Positions 34,025-44,288 are shown, counted from the first letter of the stretch. The stretch is 64,000 nucleotides of DNA from Pelatocladus maniniholoensis HA4357-MV3 (GCA_019359115.1 JAHHHW010000085.1:119134-183133); one strand, 5' to 3'. Made by a program: numbers and translations. Notes: generated by a model from the letters alone, not told the origin.

Positions 34025-35440
34025 TTAATTACCTAACGTTGAAACTGGTACAAAATCAAACCCAGTACCAGAACGAGAACGATTTTTGCTGACTATTTGC
34101 ACCAATTGTACAGGGGCATTGCGATCGCCTGATGGTAAAAACCGAATTGTACCGGAAGCCCCTCTAGTAGAAAATTCAGGTGATGAAAGGGCTTGTTGGA
34201 TGCCTATACGAGTAGGATTACGTTCTAGTGCTGCAATGAAAGCACGCGTAGCATCGTATGCTAAAGCAGTGCGCCAGTTCACATCACCTCCCCACAGCTG
34301 TCTTGACTTTTGCGGGAAATCAGCACCGAGATTGCTATCAATGTACCAAGGAACAGCCACCACCATTCCGACTGTTTGTTGTTGTCCAATTTCTAAAGTT
34401 TTGGGCGTATAGATATCATCTCCCCCAAGCAAACTTAACCGTTTTTGGTTTACTTGCACTACTTGCAATGCTTTATCTAAAGTATTCGTACTAGCCGCTA
34501 ACATTAAAACTTCTGCACCCTGTTTAATTGCTTGTTCTACACTTTTAGCTGCACTAAAATCGGCTTTAGATAAGTCAAATTCACTTGATACCTGTCCACC
34601 TTCTAGGGAAACAGATGAGACAAATTCAGACTTTAAGGACTGGCTATAGTTACTTTGAGAATTGAAGAAAACAGCCGCATTTTTTTTCTGTAAATTTTCT
34701 ACCATGTGCTTTGCCAATGCCCTCGCCGCCATAAAATCACTAGGAACCGTCCGAAAAATATAGCGGCTAAAGTTGGATATTTTGACAGAAGTGCTAATTG
34801 GGGAAATAGCCACAAGTTGTCCAGAAGTATAAACTTTGCCTGCGGCTAAAGTGACGTCACTAGCATAAGGCCCAATGACACCCAATACCTCCTGATTTTC
34901 AACCAAGGTATTGGCAATTTGTTGGGCAACTTCTGGATTATTATCGTCGTTTGCTATCCCTACTTTTAGCAGTACTCTCTTAATTCCTCCGGCAGCATTT
35001 ATTTCATTTTGAGCTTGGGCAATTCCGCGTAAAATTTCTAAAGAACCATTTGGATCAGTTCCGAATGGTACAGATGCAACAACCGTATAAGTTTTGGCAG
35101 AACCTATACGAGCATTGTTGAGAAATATTAATGTTTCTGGGTCATTTTTATTAACTTTTAGGGCTGCTTCTAAGTTAGAAACTGCTCTTTTATAGTTACC
35201 TGATGCTAGTGCCGTGATACCTTCTTTTTTTGTAGGAGAAGCTTCTATTGGAGATAATGTTTTTTCCCCAAAGCTAATCCTATCTGCAACTGACTTATTA
35301 TTAGTTTGTAGTACATTGCCACCATTCTGAGACTTTTGTGGCCAGATGTTATCTTTTAGGAACCATGCCCCACCACCTACCAATCCCACAGTAATTAATA
35401 AAGCTAGGAATAGAACAGCAGTTTCGTTTTTTTGGGACAT
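34025..35440 (-). CDS. membrane-anchored LivK-type binding protein with TPR-like segment
   Basis: 471 aa from ATG 35440 (two codons shorter than the frame). The anchor MSQKNETAVLFLALLITVGL equals that of the two PstS-like proteins. Residues 65-110 form a tetratricopeptide-like unit (ALASGNYKRAVSNLEAALKVNKNDPETLIFL). Residues about 118-460 are the type 1 periplasmic-binding fold of branched-chain amino acid receptors: LRGIAQAQNEINAAGG, GVIGPYASDVTLAAG, and FRTVPSDFMAARALA. No permease genes are near. It follows the kinase gene by 107 bp and is probably cotranscribed. I infer an extracytoplasmic sensor. Confidence 0.85.
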   Translation of the reverse strand: MSQKNETAVLFLALLITVGLVGGGAWFLKDNIWPQKSQNGGNVLQTNNKSVADRISFGEKTLSPIEASPTKKEGITALASGNYKRAVSNLEAALKVNKNDPETLIFLNNARIGSAKTYTVVASVPFGTDPNGSLEILRGIAQAQNEINAAGGIKRVLLKVGIANDDNNPEVAQQIANTLVENQEVLGVIGPYASDVTLAAGKVYTSGQLVAISPISTSVKISNFSRYIFRTVPSDFMAARALAKHMVENLQKKNAAVFFNSQSNYSQSLKSEFVSSVSLEGGQVSSEFDLSKADFSAAKSVEQAIKQGAEVLMLAASTNTLDKALQVVQVNQKRLSLLGGDDIYTPKTLEIGQQQTVGMVVAVPWYIDSNLGADFPQKSRQLWGGDVNWRTALAYDATRAFIAALERNPTRIGIQQALSSPEFSTRGASGTIRFLPSGDRNAPVQLVQIVSKNRSRSGTGFDFVPVSTLGN

Positions 35441-35547
35441 AGACAATTAAAAATTAATATTTTCTAATTTCACATAGAATTATATCGGTGATTATCCTAG
35501 CTAAATATACGAATGCAAATAAACTTTGCATCAGTTACATTATTTAG

Positions 35548-36993
35548 TTATTTAGAAAAAAATAGAGTTAATAATTTATAAATAAGACGGAATAAAGCCG
35601 TGACAGCGATCGCCACTAAACCCCCAGCAATAGATATGATCGTCACTTGCTCAATTGTTAGACCAGCTCGCAAAAAGGGGAAAAAAAATATCGCTGCGAA
35701 TGTTCCTGCTACGAACACTAACATCTCAGTTTTTTCAATCCAGCGTTGCTTTTGTCCTAAAAGCAATACTGCTAGAATCACAGCACAAGCAGCTAAAGTC
35801 ATATTTGTCGAACGCAGCACACTATACAAAGCGATCGCGATCAATCCGCCTTCAAAACCACTAAATCCAGATCCTATCAGTAACTCTAAAGTAGACAACG
35901 GTGCAATCCGCAAAGTCGCAGATAATGGAATTTGTTGTGGAGGTTGAGTATGTCTAGACTGTGGTTGCGACTTTGTTTGTGATGGTAATTGTGTGGGTTG
36001 GTGGGGATGAATGTGTGTTGATGTTATGGGCTGAAAAGTTGAATTAAGAACATCTAATACTTCTTGTGCTGACTGAAAGCGTTGATTAGCAGCAGGTAAA
36101 AGCATTCTATCAAGAGCATTTGCCAGTAAAGGACTAACAGAAACACGTTCGTGCCATTTCCACTGGTTACTATAAACATCAAATAGCTGCGTTACATCCT
36201 TTTCACCAGTTAACAACATCACAATTGTCACAGCCAAAGCATATAAATCTGTAGATGGAAAAACTTGTCCACCAGACATCTGTTCGGGCGGTGCAAACCC
36301 CAGAGAAAAAATGCCAGTTGAAGAATGAACTCCTCCGGGGGGTGCTTTTGCTACCTGCTTCACAGCGCCAAAATCTAACAGGTAAAGCTTACCGTTACGA
36401 TGACGCATAATATTGGATGGTTTGATATCTCTGTGAATGATGCCTTTGTGATGGACAAACTGCAAGATTTTGAGAATATCTTGCAGCACATCTAATACTT
36501 CTGGCTCAGAGAATTTACCTTTATGCGCTAATTCTTCTTCTAGGTTCTGTCCATCAATATATTCTTGAACCAGATAAAAAAATTGTTCTTGTTGTCCTGG
36601 TTGAAAAAAGCTAGAAACTATGATTGGGAAATAAGCAAATAAATCAGGAATTTGCTCATGTAGAGAGCCTATTTCTTCCAAGACTGTGGCTTCTCTCTCA
36701 AATAAATCTTGTGCGAGTTGCAGTTGAGTTGGGCTGAGATTACCTGCTGGTTGGAATTGCTTCACCACACACTGGCGCATTCCTGGAGTATAGCGATCGC
36801 AGGCTAAAAAAGCTGCCCCAAAACCGCCTCGTCCCAATAATTTTGATGGTAAATAACGACCAACCAAAATCAACGGCATTCCACAAGTGGTACAGTATTT
36901 TTGCTGCACAGTTCTCAAAATGGAATGATCATCTAAATCTGGAAAATAGTTGCGTGGACGGGGACAACCAGGACGCGTACAGTAAATTTCCAT
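35548..36993 (-). CDS. Ser/Thr protein kinase with N-terminal zinc ribbon and C-terminal membrane segments
   Basis: 481 aa from ATG 36993 (MEIYCTRPGCPRP). Residues 4-40 hold two Cys pairs (CTRPGC and CTTC) of the cyanobacterial zinc-ribbon kinase class. Kinase motifs are all present: LGRGGFGAAFLA, the VVK lysine, IIHRDIKPSNIM and LLDFGAVK. A Pro/Gln/His-rich linker (330-365) leads to four hydrophobic segments up to the end, so the kinase domain faces the cytoplasm. It is the first gene of the minus-strand set kinase / LivK-like / PstS-like b / PstS-like a, which suggests that ligand binding outside is linked to phosphorylation inside. Target unknown. Confidence 0.92.
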   Translation of the reverse strand: MEIYCTRPGCPRPRNYFPDLDDHSILRTVQQKYCTTCGMPLILVGRYLPSKLLGRGGFGAAFLACDRYTPGMRQCVVKQFQPAGNLSPTQLQLAQDLFEREATVLEEIGSLHEQIPDLFAYFPIIVSSFFQPGQQEQFFYLVQEYIDGQNLEEELAHKGKFSEPEVLDVLQDILKILQFVHHKGIIHRDIKPSNIMRHRNGKLYLLDFGAVKQVAKAPPGGVHSSTGIFSLGFAPPEQMSGGQVFPSTDLYALAVTIVMLLTGEKDVTQLFDVYSNQWKWHERVSVSPLLANALDRMLLPAANQRFQSAQEVLDVLNSTFQPITSTHIHPHQPTQLPSQTKSQPQSRHTQPPQQIPLSATLRIAPLSTLELLIGSGFSGFEGGLIAIALYSVLRSTNMTLAACAVILAVLLLGQKQRWIEKTEMLVFVAGTFAAIFFFPFLRAGLTIEQVTIISIAGGLVAIAVTALFRLIYKLLTLFFSK

Positions 36994-37007
36994 TTTTGTC
37001 AATAGTC

Positions 37008-37096
37008 AATAGTCATTTAGCCATTAGTCATTAATCATTAGCTTTTTCACAAAGGACAAATGACCAATGACAAGTGACTAATGACAGATGACTAAA
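37008..37096. repeat. tandem heptamer repeats (ATGACTA / TCATTAG type)
   Basis: The spacer between the kinase start and the pacR stop consists of degenerate heptamers such as GTCAATA, GTCATTA, AATGACC and AATGACT. The kinase promoter must lie in or beyond this array. Confidence 0.7.
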
Positions 37097-37098
37097 TC

Positions 37099-38118
37099 TT
37101 AACTTTCATCTGAGTGAGAAGTGTCTAAGTCCAGTGTGGTATTAATTGCTAAACTCTTGTGATTTTGTGATGATTTTAACACATCTATATTCCATCCAGG
37201 TGCAGCAAACTGGGGTAGAATTTCCCTGCTAAAAGCTTCTGCTGCCTTAGACCGATAGCGATTGGGATTAAAAATCAGCCACAGTGTCCTCTTGACGACA
37301 ACACCCTCAATGGGAGCACAATGTAATACATCCATTTGCAATTCTTTAGCAATGGCAGAAGTCGAGACAAAAGCAGCTCCTAAACCAGATTGCACAGCAT
37401 TTTTAATTGCTTCTATAGAATTGAGTTCCATTTCCACTTTTAAACGCCGTGTATCAATATCATGACGCGCTAATACTTGGTCTATGACTTTGCGGATTGT
37501 TGATTGAGAATCAAGGGCAATGAATTGTAACTTATATAGGTCTTCTTTGTGGATGGTTTCAAGTTTGCCAAAGGGATGGAATACAGGTAAAATCAGCGCT
37601 AATTCATCATCTGAGTAGGGAATAATCTCTAAAGATTCCCCTAATTCTCCAGGAATTTCACCACCAATAATTGCCAAATCAACTTGTCCATTCACTACGC
37701 TCCAAGCAGTGCGGCGAGTAGAGTGGACATGTAATTGCACCGCCACGTCAGGATATTTTTGTCGGAACAATCCAATCATCCGGGGTAAAAGATAAGTCCC
37801 GGTGGTTTGAGAAGCACCCACAATTAATGTACCGCCTTGGAGATTTTGTAAATCTTCAATAGCGCGACAAGTTTCCTGACAAAGACTGAGAATTTTTTCT
37901 CCATAGCTCAGGAGTAAATGTCCTGCTTCAGTTAACTGAGCACGACGTCCTCCACGGTCAAACAAGGGAACATCTAATTGCCGTTCTAAATTTTGCACTT
38001 GCAAACTGACGGCAGGTTGGGAAACGTAGAGACTGTCTGCGGCGCGCTTGAAGCTCCCTTCTTGGGCGATCGCTTTCAGAATCCGTAACTGATCTAGTGT
38101 GAATGGAAGGTCAGACAT
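37099..38118 (-). CDS. pacR: CbbR-type LysR regulator PacR/RbcR
   Basis: 339 aa. The N-terminus [36 protein letters not shown] and the effector domain ([50 protein letters not shown]) match the cyanobacterial/plastid RbcR (Ycf30) group, which includes PacR of Anabaena, a regulator of carbon assimilation. NdhR/CcmR is a close relative and cannot be fully excluded. Divergent transcription from an NnrU gene and nearby ndhF/ndhD fits what I recall of the PacR locus. The C-terminal 30 residues ([16 protein letters not shown] and on) are variable. The 214-bp divergent spacer should hold its operator. Confidence 0.88.
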   Translation of the reverse strand: MSDLPFTLDQLRILKAIAQEGSFKRAADSLYVSQPAVSLQVQNLERQLDVPLFDRGGRRAQLTEAGHLLLSYGEKILSLCQETCRAIEDLQNLQGGTLIVGASQTTGTYLLPRMIGLFRQKYPDVAVQLHVHSTRRTAWSVVNGQVDLAIIGGEIPGELGESLEIIPYSDDELALILPVFHPFGKLETIHKEDLYKLQFIALDSQSTIRKVIDQVLARHDIDTRRLKVEMELNSIEAIKNAVQSGLGAAFVSTSAIAKELQMDVLHCAPIEGVVVKRTLWLIFNPNRYRSKAAEAFSREILPQFAAPGWNIDVLKSSQNHKSLAINTTLDLDTSHSDES

Positions 38119-38332
38119 ATAGGCTCAACCCACAAACAAGAAAGGAGCAGCATTAGCAAAAAACCAGTGATTCATAGTATTCTGGCTGGGCATAATTTGT
38201 TGCATATTAAAATCGGAGGATTTATCCGAAAAAGACAGTAACACAACATCTTGACTAAAGTCCCCCTTTGAATACTTTGTGGTATTGATTGTACTGAATT
38301 GAGTTTTCTTTAAATTACTTCACCTGTGTATT

Positions 38333-39049
38333 ATGATGCTGCCATCGTGGTTAACCCCCAGTCATTTTATAATGTTGGGACTACAATTTAGTTTTGCAAT
38401 TGCTCATAGCGGTGGAGCCGCATTGCGACCTTGGGCAGAAAAATATATTGGCCCACGAGTTTATCGGATTATCTTTGCGTTAGTTAGTTTACCTTTAGCT
38501 GTAATATTGATTGTTTACTTTTTTAACCACCGTTATGATGGTTTGCAAATGTGGCAAGTCCAATATCTACCCTGGGTAAAACCATTGGTTTGGGTGTTAT
38601 CGGCAATTTCTTTTTTCTTTTTGTACCCTGCTACTTTCAATCTACTAGAAATTGCTGCTATTCAAAAGCCCCAAGTCCATCTCTACGAAACAGGAATTAT
38701 TCGTATTACCCGTCATCCCCAAATGGTTGGACAGGTTATTTGGTGTATTGCCCATACTTTGTGGTTGGGTACGACTTTTACCTTTGTTACTTCTTTAGGC
38801 TTGATTTTGCATCATATTTTTGGGGTATGGCATGGCGATCGCCGACTTGAATGGCGTTATAGCGAGGCTTTTAGAGCAGTTAAGCAGCGTACGAGCATAA
38901 TTCCTTTTGCAGCTATTTTAGATGGACGTCAATCTCTACGGTGGCAAGAATTCCTTCGTCCTGCTTATATTGGAGTTGCTATGTTTGTGCTGCTATTGTG
39001 GTGGTCGCATCCCCTTTTATTGGTGGCAACTAGTAAGGTACAATGGTAG
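38333..39049 (+). CDS. NnrU-family membrane protein (Z-ISO homolog)
   Basis: 238 aa, six or seven hydrophobic segments. Family features seen are AIAHSGGAALRPWAEKYIGPRVYRI, FFLYPATFNLL, and ITRHPQMVGQVIWCIAHTLWLG with the His residues that in plant 15-cis-zeta-carotene isomerase (Z-ISO) bind heme. HHIFGVWHGDRRLEWRY follows. NnrU was first linked to denitrification; in phototrophs the homolog is related to Z-ISO. Role here: possible carotenoid isomerisation, inferred. It is located between pacR and a thioredoxin gene. Confidence 0.85.
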   Translation: MMLPSWLTPSHFIMLGLQFSFAIAHSGGAALRPWAEKYIGPRVYRIIFALVSLPLAVILIVYFFNHRYDGLQMWQVQYLPWVKPLVWVLSAISFFFLYPATFNLLEIAAIQKPQVHLYETGIIRITRHPQMVGQVIWCIAHTLWLGTTFTFVTSLGLILHHIFGVWHGDRRLEWRYSEAFRAVKQRTSIIPFAAILDGRQSLRWQEFLRPAYIGVAMFVLLLWWSHPLLLVATSKVQW

Positions 39050-39478
39050 CCTAGACTAAAACCCAATTCACAACAGCACAAAATAGACAGCAGATGAGGA
39101 TTTAGACCAATCTGTAGATTACCAAATCAATGTACGATGAATGGAAACAGCTGTTCAGTGGAAGGTGTAGGTCAAATCAATTTGAGATTTTGTCCTAGTA
39201 GTTGCTGGTCAATTGTCATCATTGGGAGTAAATGATACCGAACATCTAATTTCCCTCCACACGCAGAGGCATAAATTGGAGTTCAAAGTCCCCAAATGCC
39301 ACTGCGTGTAAACGCCGTGCTGGCTTGTTTGTCAACGGCAAAATTACCAAGATAAAGGCTGGAAAGTTTGCATACCTTCTGTTATGCCTACCAGAGCATC
39401 TATCGGCAGTTGCTGGCTTACGTTACCCTTGTGCTGATAGCAAGTTGGATATAAAAACCCTATAGTATTAGAGGCATC
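39050..39478. other. 429-bp spacer upstream of the thioredoxin-like gene
   Basis: More balanced in base composition than most spacers, but no frame longer than 20 codons looks real. No terminator for the NnrU gene is obvious. It could be a long leader of the thioredoxin-like gene or decayed coding DNA. Confidence 0.4.
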
Positions 39479-39865
39479 ATGGTGTTGTCGGTTAGTGAGC
39501 GGACATTTACTCAAGAAGTTTTAGAATCCCCTATTCCTGTTTTAGTAAATTTTGAAGCTCCTTGGTGTGGTTTGTGCCGCATCATACACCCATTACTGTT
39601 GCAATTTAAAGATAAATGCAACGAGCAAATCAAATTAGTTAATGTGAATGCCGATGACAATTTTAAATTGTCTACCAAATATCGGCTCAAATCACTACCA
39701 ACTTTACTTTTGATCGAAAACGGCATTGTCAGAAAACGTTTGGAAGGTTTTCGTGGTCGTGAAGATTTGCTGCAAGCATTGGAAGAAATTAAACTCAGCT
39801 ACGACAAGTCTTCCCGTAGTTACAATACCCCCACAACAGCGGATTTAGGGTGCCGTTCAGCATAA
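39479..39865 (+). CDS. thioredoxin-like protein with WCGLC active site
   Basis: 128 aa. The active site is W29-C30-G31-L32-C33 in FEAPWCGLCRIIHP, differing from the classical WCGPC by Leu for Pro. The cis-Pro loop is LKSLPTLLLIENG. The fold ends near residue 105; a 20-residue Ser/Thr-rich tail follows, ending GCRSA with a further Cys. Cytoplasmic disulfide exchange is likely. It belongs to the pacR / NnrU / trx / ndhF neighbourhood conserved in Anabaena (from memory). A strong hairpin terminator lies 103 bp downstream. Confidence 0.9.
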   Translation: MVLSVSERTFTQEVLESPIPVLVNFEAPWCGLCRIIHPLLLQFKDKCNEQIKLVNVNADDNFKLSTKYRLKSLPTLLLIENGIVRKRLEGFRGREDLLQALEEIKLSYDKSSRSYNTPTTADLGCRSA

Positions 39866-39968
39866 TGGTCATTGATCATTAGTTATTGGTAATTTGTCAT
39901 TGGATTTAGACAAAGGACAATTGACAAATGACCAATGACCAATCGCAAAATCTAAAACTATACTTAAT

Positions 39969-40003
39969 TACCCCACCTAATCAGTATTAGGTGGGGTATT
40001 TTA
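39969..40003 (+). terminator. rho-independent terminator of the thioredoxin-like gene
   Basis: TACCCCACCTAAT (39969-39981) pairs perfectly with ATTAGGTGGGGTA (39986-39998) around CAGT and is followed by TTTTAT. A strong stem of 13 bp. Confidence 0.9.
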
Positions 40004-40307
40004 TCCTAAAGGGTGTGTGTCACAATTATTAACAGATCGACAAGTTAATCAACTCAAGGCTGAAGTATGTAGACACCCTAATGGGCGTCTAACCGCAGGT
40101 AGGTTGAAGTATGAAAGAATGTTTGATTGCTTAGTTATGTAGAGACTTGTACTGTTCCCAAGAGACAAGACTTCGCCATAACATAAGGTGTGAAAGTTCC
40201 TCTTTGTTGACACTCTCAACAGCCATTTGCAACTAGTACATTCTTTCATCCTTAATCCTTGAGCCTTCATCCTTGCTCATGAAGAATTCTAAAAGTAGGC
40301 GTCAGTG
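40004..40307. promoter_or_regulatory. ndhF leader region with an inverted repeat
   Basis: No gene. ATGAAAGAATGT (40111-40122) and ACATTCTTTCAT (40238-40249) are perfect 12-bp inverted repeats 115 bp apart, a possible long-range hairpin or small repeat element. The ndhF promoter should lie here. The preceding stretch 39866-39945 consists of heptamers (TCATTGA, AATGACC). Confidence 0.4.
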
Positions 40308-42404
40308 ATGGAAGTAATCTATCAATATGCCTGGCTAATCCCAGTATTGCCCCTCCTCGGAGCAATGCTGGTAGGGCTGGGATTAATTTCTTTAAATCAG
40401 GTGACTAACCGCCTACGACAGCTCAATGCCGCATTTATTATTTCCTTAATGGGAGCGGCTATGGGGCTGTCGTTTGCCATATTGTGGAGCCAACTACAAG
40501 GACACGCCCCTTTTAAGCGCACCCTAGAATGGGCTGCGGCTGGCAATTTTCATCTGAGTATGGGCTACACAATTGACCACTTAACAGCATTAATGCTAGT
40601 GATTGTGACGACGGTAGCCTTCCTGGTCATGGTTTACACTGATGGCTACATGGCCCACGACCCTGGTTATGTCAGGTTTTATGCCTATCTCAGCTTATTT
40701 GGCTCATCAATGTTGGGTTTGGTAGTCAGCCCCAACTTGGTGCAAATTTATATCTTCTGGGAACTGGTAGGGATGTGTTCTTACTTGCTGGTCGGCTTCT
40801 GGTACGATCGCAAGTCAGCAGCAGACGCAGCCCAAAAAGCCTTTGTCACTAACCGCGTTGGTGACTTTGGTTTGTTGTTGGGCATTCTAGGGCTATTCTG
40901 GGCAACAGGAAGCTTTGATTTTCAGATTATGGGCGATCGCCTTACCGAACTCGTCCACACGGGTTCTCTGAGCAATATACTGGCAGCCCTATTTGCAATT
41001 TTGGTCTTCTTAGGCCCGGTAGCCAAATCTGCCCAATTTCCCCTCCATGTCTGGCTACCCGATGCAATGGAAGGCCCGACACCCATTTCTGCCTTAATCC
41101 ATGCAGCAACAATGGTGGCAGCAGGCGTTTTCCTGATTGCCCGGATGTACCCCGTATTTGAACATGTCCCAGCAGCAATGGACACAATTGCCTACACAGG
41201 GGCATTCACGGCCTTTTTAGGGGCAAGCATTGCGATTACTCAAAACGACATCAAAAAAGGCTTGGCTTACTCCACTATTTCCCAACTTGGTTACATGGTG
41301 ATGGCTATGGGAGTAGGCGCGTACAGTGCTGGACTTTTTCACCTTATGACCCACGCCTACTTTAAGGCGATGCTGTTTTTAGGTTCTGGTTCAGTAATTC
41401 ACGGCATGGAAGCAGTTGTCGGTCACGACCCCGACTTGGCGCAGGATATGCGCTTGATGGGTGGACTGCGGAAATATATGCCAATTACAGCAATTACCTT
41501 CTTCATCGGTTGTGTAGCAATTTCCGGGATTCCGCCCTTTGCTGGTTTCTGGTCAAAAGACGAAATCCTCAGTGCAGCGTTTGCTTCTAACCCGGTGCTG
41601 TGGAGTGTTGGCTGGCTAACAGCAGGAATTACCGCCTTTTATATGTTCCGGATGTATTTCACCACCTTTGAAGGTCAATTCCGGGGCAATAAAACCCAGT
41701 TATGGGAAAAACTCAAATCTCCTATTGGTATGGGCATAGTTACGGGTTTTGAAAGAACTCCTGCTTTTGGCCCTGGTGCAATGACCAAAGGAGAACTAGA
41801 AGCCCACCCCGCACACCACAACGACCATGATCATGGTCATGGACACAGTGAATATCCTCACGAGTCACCCTGGACAATGACCCTGCCTTTGGTATTATTG
41901 GCAGTTCCTTCGATACTCATTGGTTTGGTGGGGACGCCCTTTGCTAACTACTTTGAGGAGTTTATTTACTCTCCCAACGAAACCCTTGAAGAAGTGGTAG
42001 CCAAAGCTGCTGAGGTTGACCTGCATGAGTTTTACATTATGGCAGGTGTTTCGGTGGCAATTTCCCTGATCGGCATTACCATCGCCTCCTTGATGTATTC
42101 GTGGGGTAAAATCAATCCGGTGGCGATCGCTGCCAAAATCAAACCACTTTACAACCTGTCCCTCAACAAGTGGTATTTCGATGACATTTACCACCAAGTC
42201 TTTGTCCTGGGCTTGCGTCGGTTAGCTAGACAAGTCATGGAAGTTGATTTCCGAGTGGTTGATGGTGCTGTTAACCTCACAGGCTTTTTCACCCTCGTGA
42301 GTGGCGAAGGTTTGAAATACCTCGAAAACGGTCGCGCTCAATTCTACGCGTTGATTGTATTTGCCGCCGTGTTGGGCTTAGTGATTGTTTTTGGTGTCAC
42401 TTAA
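40308..42404 (+). CDS. ndhF: NDH-1 subunit 5 (NdhF1)
   Basis: 698 aa from ATG 40308 (a GTG just before it would add one residue). An antiporter-like subunit with about 16 membrane helices. Conserved motifs are YTIDHLTALMLVIVTTVAFLVM, FWELVGMCSYLLVGFWYD with the key Glu, the GPVAKSAQFPLHVWLPDAMEGPTPISALIHAATMV signature and the broken-helix Lys region NDIKKGLAYSTISQLGYM. A His/Asp-rich loop (AHHNDHDHGHGHSEY, about 505-519) separates the core from the C-terminal lateral helix and last helices. Part of NDH-1 in thylakoids (respiration, cyclic electron flow); pairs with NdhD1 encoded next. Confidence 0.97.
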   Translation: MEVIYQYAWLIPVLPLLGAMLVGLGLISLNQVTNRLRQLNAAFIISLMGAAMGLSFAILWSQLQGHAPFKRTLEWAAAGNFHLSMGYTIDHLTALMLVIVTTVAFLVMVYTDGYMAHDPGYVRFYAYLSLFGSSMLGLVVSPNLVQIYIFWELVGMCSYLLVGFWYDRKSAADAAQKAFVTNRVGDFGLLLGILGLFWATGSFDFQIMGDRLTELVHTGSLSNILAALFAILVFLGPVAKSAQFPLHVWLPDAMEGPTPISALIHAATMVAAGVFLIARMYPVFEHVPAAMDTIAYTGAFTAFLGASIAITQNDIKKGLAYSTISQLGYMVMAMGVGAYSAGLFHLMTHAYFKAMLFLGSGSVIHGMEAVVGHDPDLAQDMRLMGGLRKYMPITAITFFIGCVAISGIPPFAGFWSKDEILSAAFASNPVLWSVGWLTAGITAFYMFRMYFTTFEGQFRGNKTQLWEKLKSPIGMGIVTGFERTPAFGPGAMTKGELEAHPAHHNDHDHGHGHSEYPHESPWTMTLPLVLLAVPSILIGLVGTPFANYFEEFIYSPNETLEEVVAKAAEVDLHEFYIMAGVSVAISLIGITIASLMYSWGKINPVAIAAKIKPLYNLSLNKWYFDDIYHQVFVLGLRRLARQVMEVDFRVVDGAVNLTGFFTLVSGEGLKYLENGRAQFYALIVFAAVLGLVIVFGVT

Positions 42405-42518
42405 CAATCAGTGAACAGTTATCAGTAAACGATCTGATGGTAGTAAATGAAATCCACAACCATTGCCTTCAGTGCAAACCGATAACCGATAACTGATAAC
42501 TGATAACTGATTATTTAG

Positions 42519-42559
42519 ATGAAGGCAGGGCAAGCGGTTCACCTGCCTTCATATTTTTT
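42519..42559 (+). terminator. terminator between ndhF and ndhD
   Basis: ATGAAGGCAGG (42519-42529) pairs perfectly with CCTGCCTTCAT (42542-42552) and is followed by ATTTTTT. It shows that ndhF and ndhD are at least partly separate transcripts. Before it lies a GATAACTGATAACT array (42411-42510). Confidence 0.88.
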
Positions 42560-42657
42560 GATTTTTGTTAAATCAACCTAACAAATAACAACCGAATCAC
42601 GAAAAAACTGCTAGTTAATAGCTAGTAGCAGATAGCCGAACCTTAAGAGCAACTTCA

Positions 42658-44229
42658 ATGAATACAGCTAATTTTCCCTGGCTGACTACAATCATCCTGT
42701 TACCAATAGCAGCATCGCTGCTAATCCCTGTCTTGCCAGATAAAGACGGCAAAACAGTACGTTGGTATGCCCTTATCATTGGGCTGATAGATTTTGCACT
42801 AATTGTTACTGCTTTTTACCTTGGGTATGACTTCTCTAACCCCAATTTGCAACTGTTTGAGAGTTACCCTTGGGTTCCACAACTGGATTTGAATTGGTCA
42901 GTAGGGGCAGATGGTTTGTCTATGCCTCTAATTATTTTGACTGGATTCATTACCACTTTGGCAGCTTTAGCAGCTTGGCCTGTGACACTCAAGCCAAAAC
43001 TGTTTTACTTTCTACTGCTAGCAATGTACGGCGGACAGATTGCTGTATTCGCCGTCCAGGATATGCTGTTGTTTTTCCTGGTGTGGGAATTGGAATTAAT
43101 TCCGGTTTATCTACTGCTAGCAATTTGGGGAGGTAAAAAGCGTCAATATGCAGCAACCAAATTTATTTTGTACACTGCGGGCGGTTCGCTGTTTATTTTG
43201 GTCGCTGCCTTAGCAATGGCATTTTACGGCGATACAGTCACCTTTGACATGCGATCGCTCGCGGCGAAAAATATCGCCCTGAATCTACAATTATGGCTAT
43301 ATGCTGCTTTCTTGATTGCCTACGCTGTCAAATTGCCTATCTTCCCACTCCACACCTGGCTACCAGATGCCCACGGTGAAGCTACAGCTCCGGTGCATAT
43401 GTTGCTGGCTGGTATTTTGTTGAAAATGGGCGGTTACGCCTTGATTCGCATGAATGCCCAGATGCTTCCCGATGCCCATGCTTATTTTGCGCCTGTATTG
43501 GTAATTTTAGGTGTAGTTAATATTATCTACGCCGCTTTAACATCTTTTGCCCAGCGCAACCTCAAACGGAAAATTGCCTACTCTTCAATTTCCCACATGG
43601 GCTTTGTCACCATTGGTATTGCTTCCTTCACAGATTTAGGCTTGAATGGGGCGATGCTGCAAATGGTTTCCCACGGGTTGATTGGAGCAAGTTTATTCTT
43701 CCTAGTAGGGGCAACTTACGACCGCACACACACCCTGATGTTGGATGAAATGGGCGGTGTCGGTAAGAAAATGGGTAAGATTTTTGCCATGTGGACGACT
43801 TGTTCTTTGGCGTCTTTAGCATTACCAGGAATGAGTGGTTTCGTAGCAGAATTGATGATATTTGTCGGCTTTGCCACTAGCGACGCCTATAGCTCTACCT
43901 TCAAAATTATTGTGGTGTTCTTGATGGCAGTTGGTGTGATTTTAACGCCGATTTATCTGCTGTCCATGCTGCGGGAAATTTTCTACGGCGAAGAGAACAA
44001 AGAGTTAGTTTCTCACCAAAAACTCATCGATGCCGAACCCCGCGAAATCTTCATTATCGCTTGCTTGTTAGTACCAATAATTGGCATTGGTTTGTATCCT
44101 AAGATTTTGACTCAGGTTTACGATGCCACAACAGTACAGCTAACAGAAAGGTTGCGTGATGCAGTACCGACATTGGCACAGCAAATTACACCGGAAGTAT
44201 CGTTAAGTGCGCCGGAAATTGGAAATTAG
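42658..44229 (+). CDS. ndhD: NDH-1 subunit 4 (NdhD1)
   Basis: 523 aa, 14 or so membrane helices. Typical motifs are [46 protein letters not shown] with the key Glu, [40 protein letters not shown], and [18 protein letters not shown] with the Lys pair. Length and the pairing with NdhF1 point to NdhD1, the form in the respiratory and cyclic NDH-1L complex, rather than the CO2-uptake forms NdhD3/D4. Preceded by its own 250-bp spacer with terminator and repeats. Confidence 0.96.
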   Translation: MNTANFPWLTTIILLPIAASLLIPVLPDKDGKTVRWYALIIGLIDFALIVTAFYLGYDFSNPNLQLFESYPWVPQLDLNWSVGADGLSMPLIILTGFITTLAALAAWPVTLKPKLFYFLLLAMYGGQIAVFAVQDMLLFFLVWELELIPVYLLLAIWGGKKRQYAATKFILYTAGGSLFILVAALAMAFYGDTVTFDMRSLAAKNIALNLQLWLYAAFLIAYAVKLPIFPLHTWLPDAHGEATAPVHMLLAGILLKMGGYALIRMNAQMLPDAHAYFAPVLVILGVVNIIYAALTSFAQRNLKRKIAYSSISHMGFVTIGIASFTDLGLNGAMLQMVSHGLIGASLFFLVGATYDRTHTLMLDEMGGVGKKMGKIFAMWTTCSLASLALPGMSGFVAELMIFVGFATSDAYSSTFKIIVVFLMAVGVILTPIYLLSMLREIFYGEENKELVSHQKLIDAEPREIFIIACLLVPIIGIGLYPKILTQVYDATTVQLTERLRDAVPTLAQQITPEVSLSAPEIGN

Positions 44230-44259
44230 GTTTTGAATTTTACAATAATATTTCTGTAG

Positions 44260-44288
44260 GGGTGGGTTTTATATCTACCCTTTTTTTA
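44260..44288 (+). terminator. terminator of ndhD
   Basis: A 6-bp G/C stem (44260-44265 with 44275-44280, one G-T pair) and a 9-nt loop are followed by seven T residues, 31 bases after the stop codon. Confidence 0.65.

Noticed and set aside
40922..41205. Minus-strand open frames inside ndhF
   Set aside because: They are shadows of the conserved ndhF reading frame and have no independent support.
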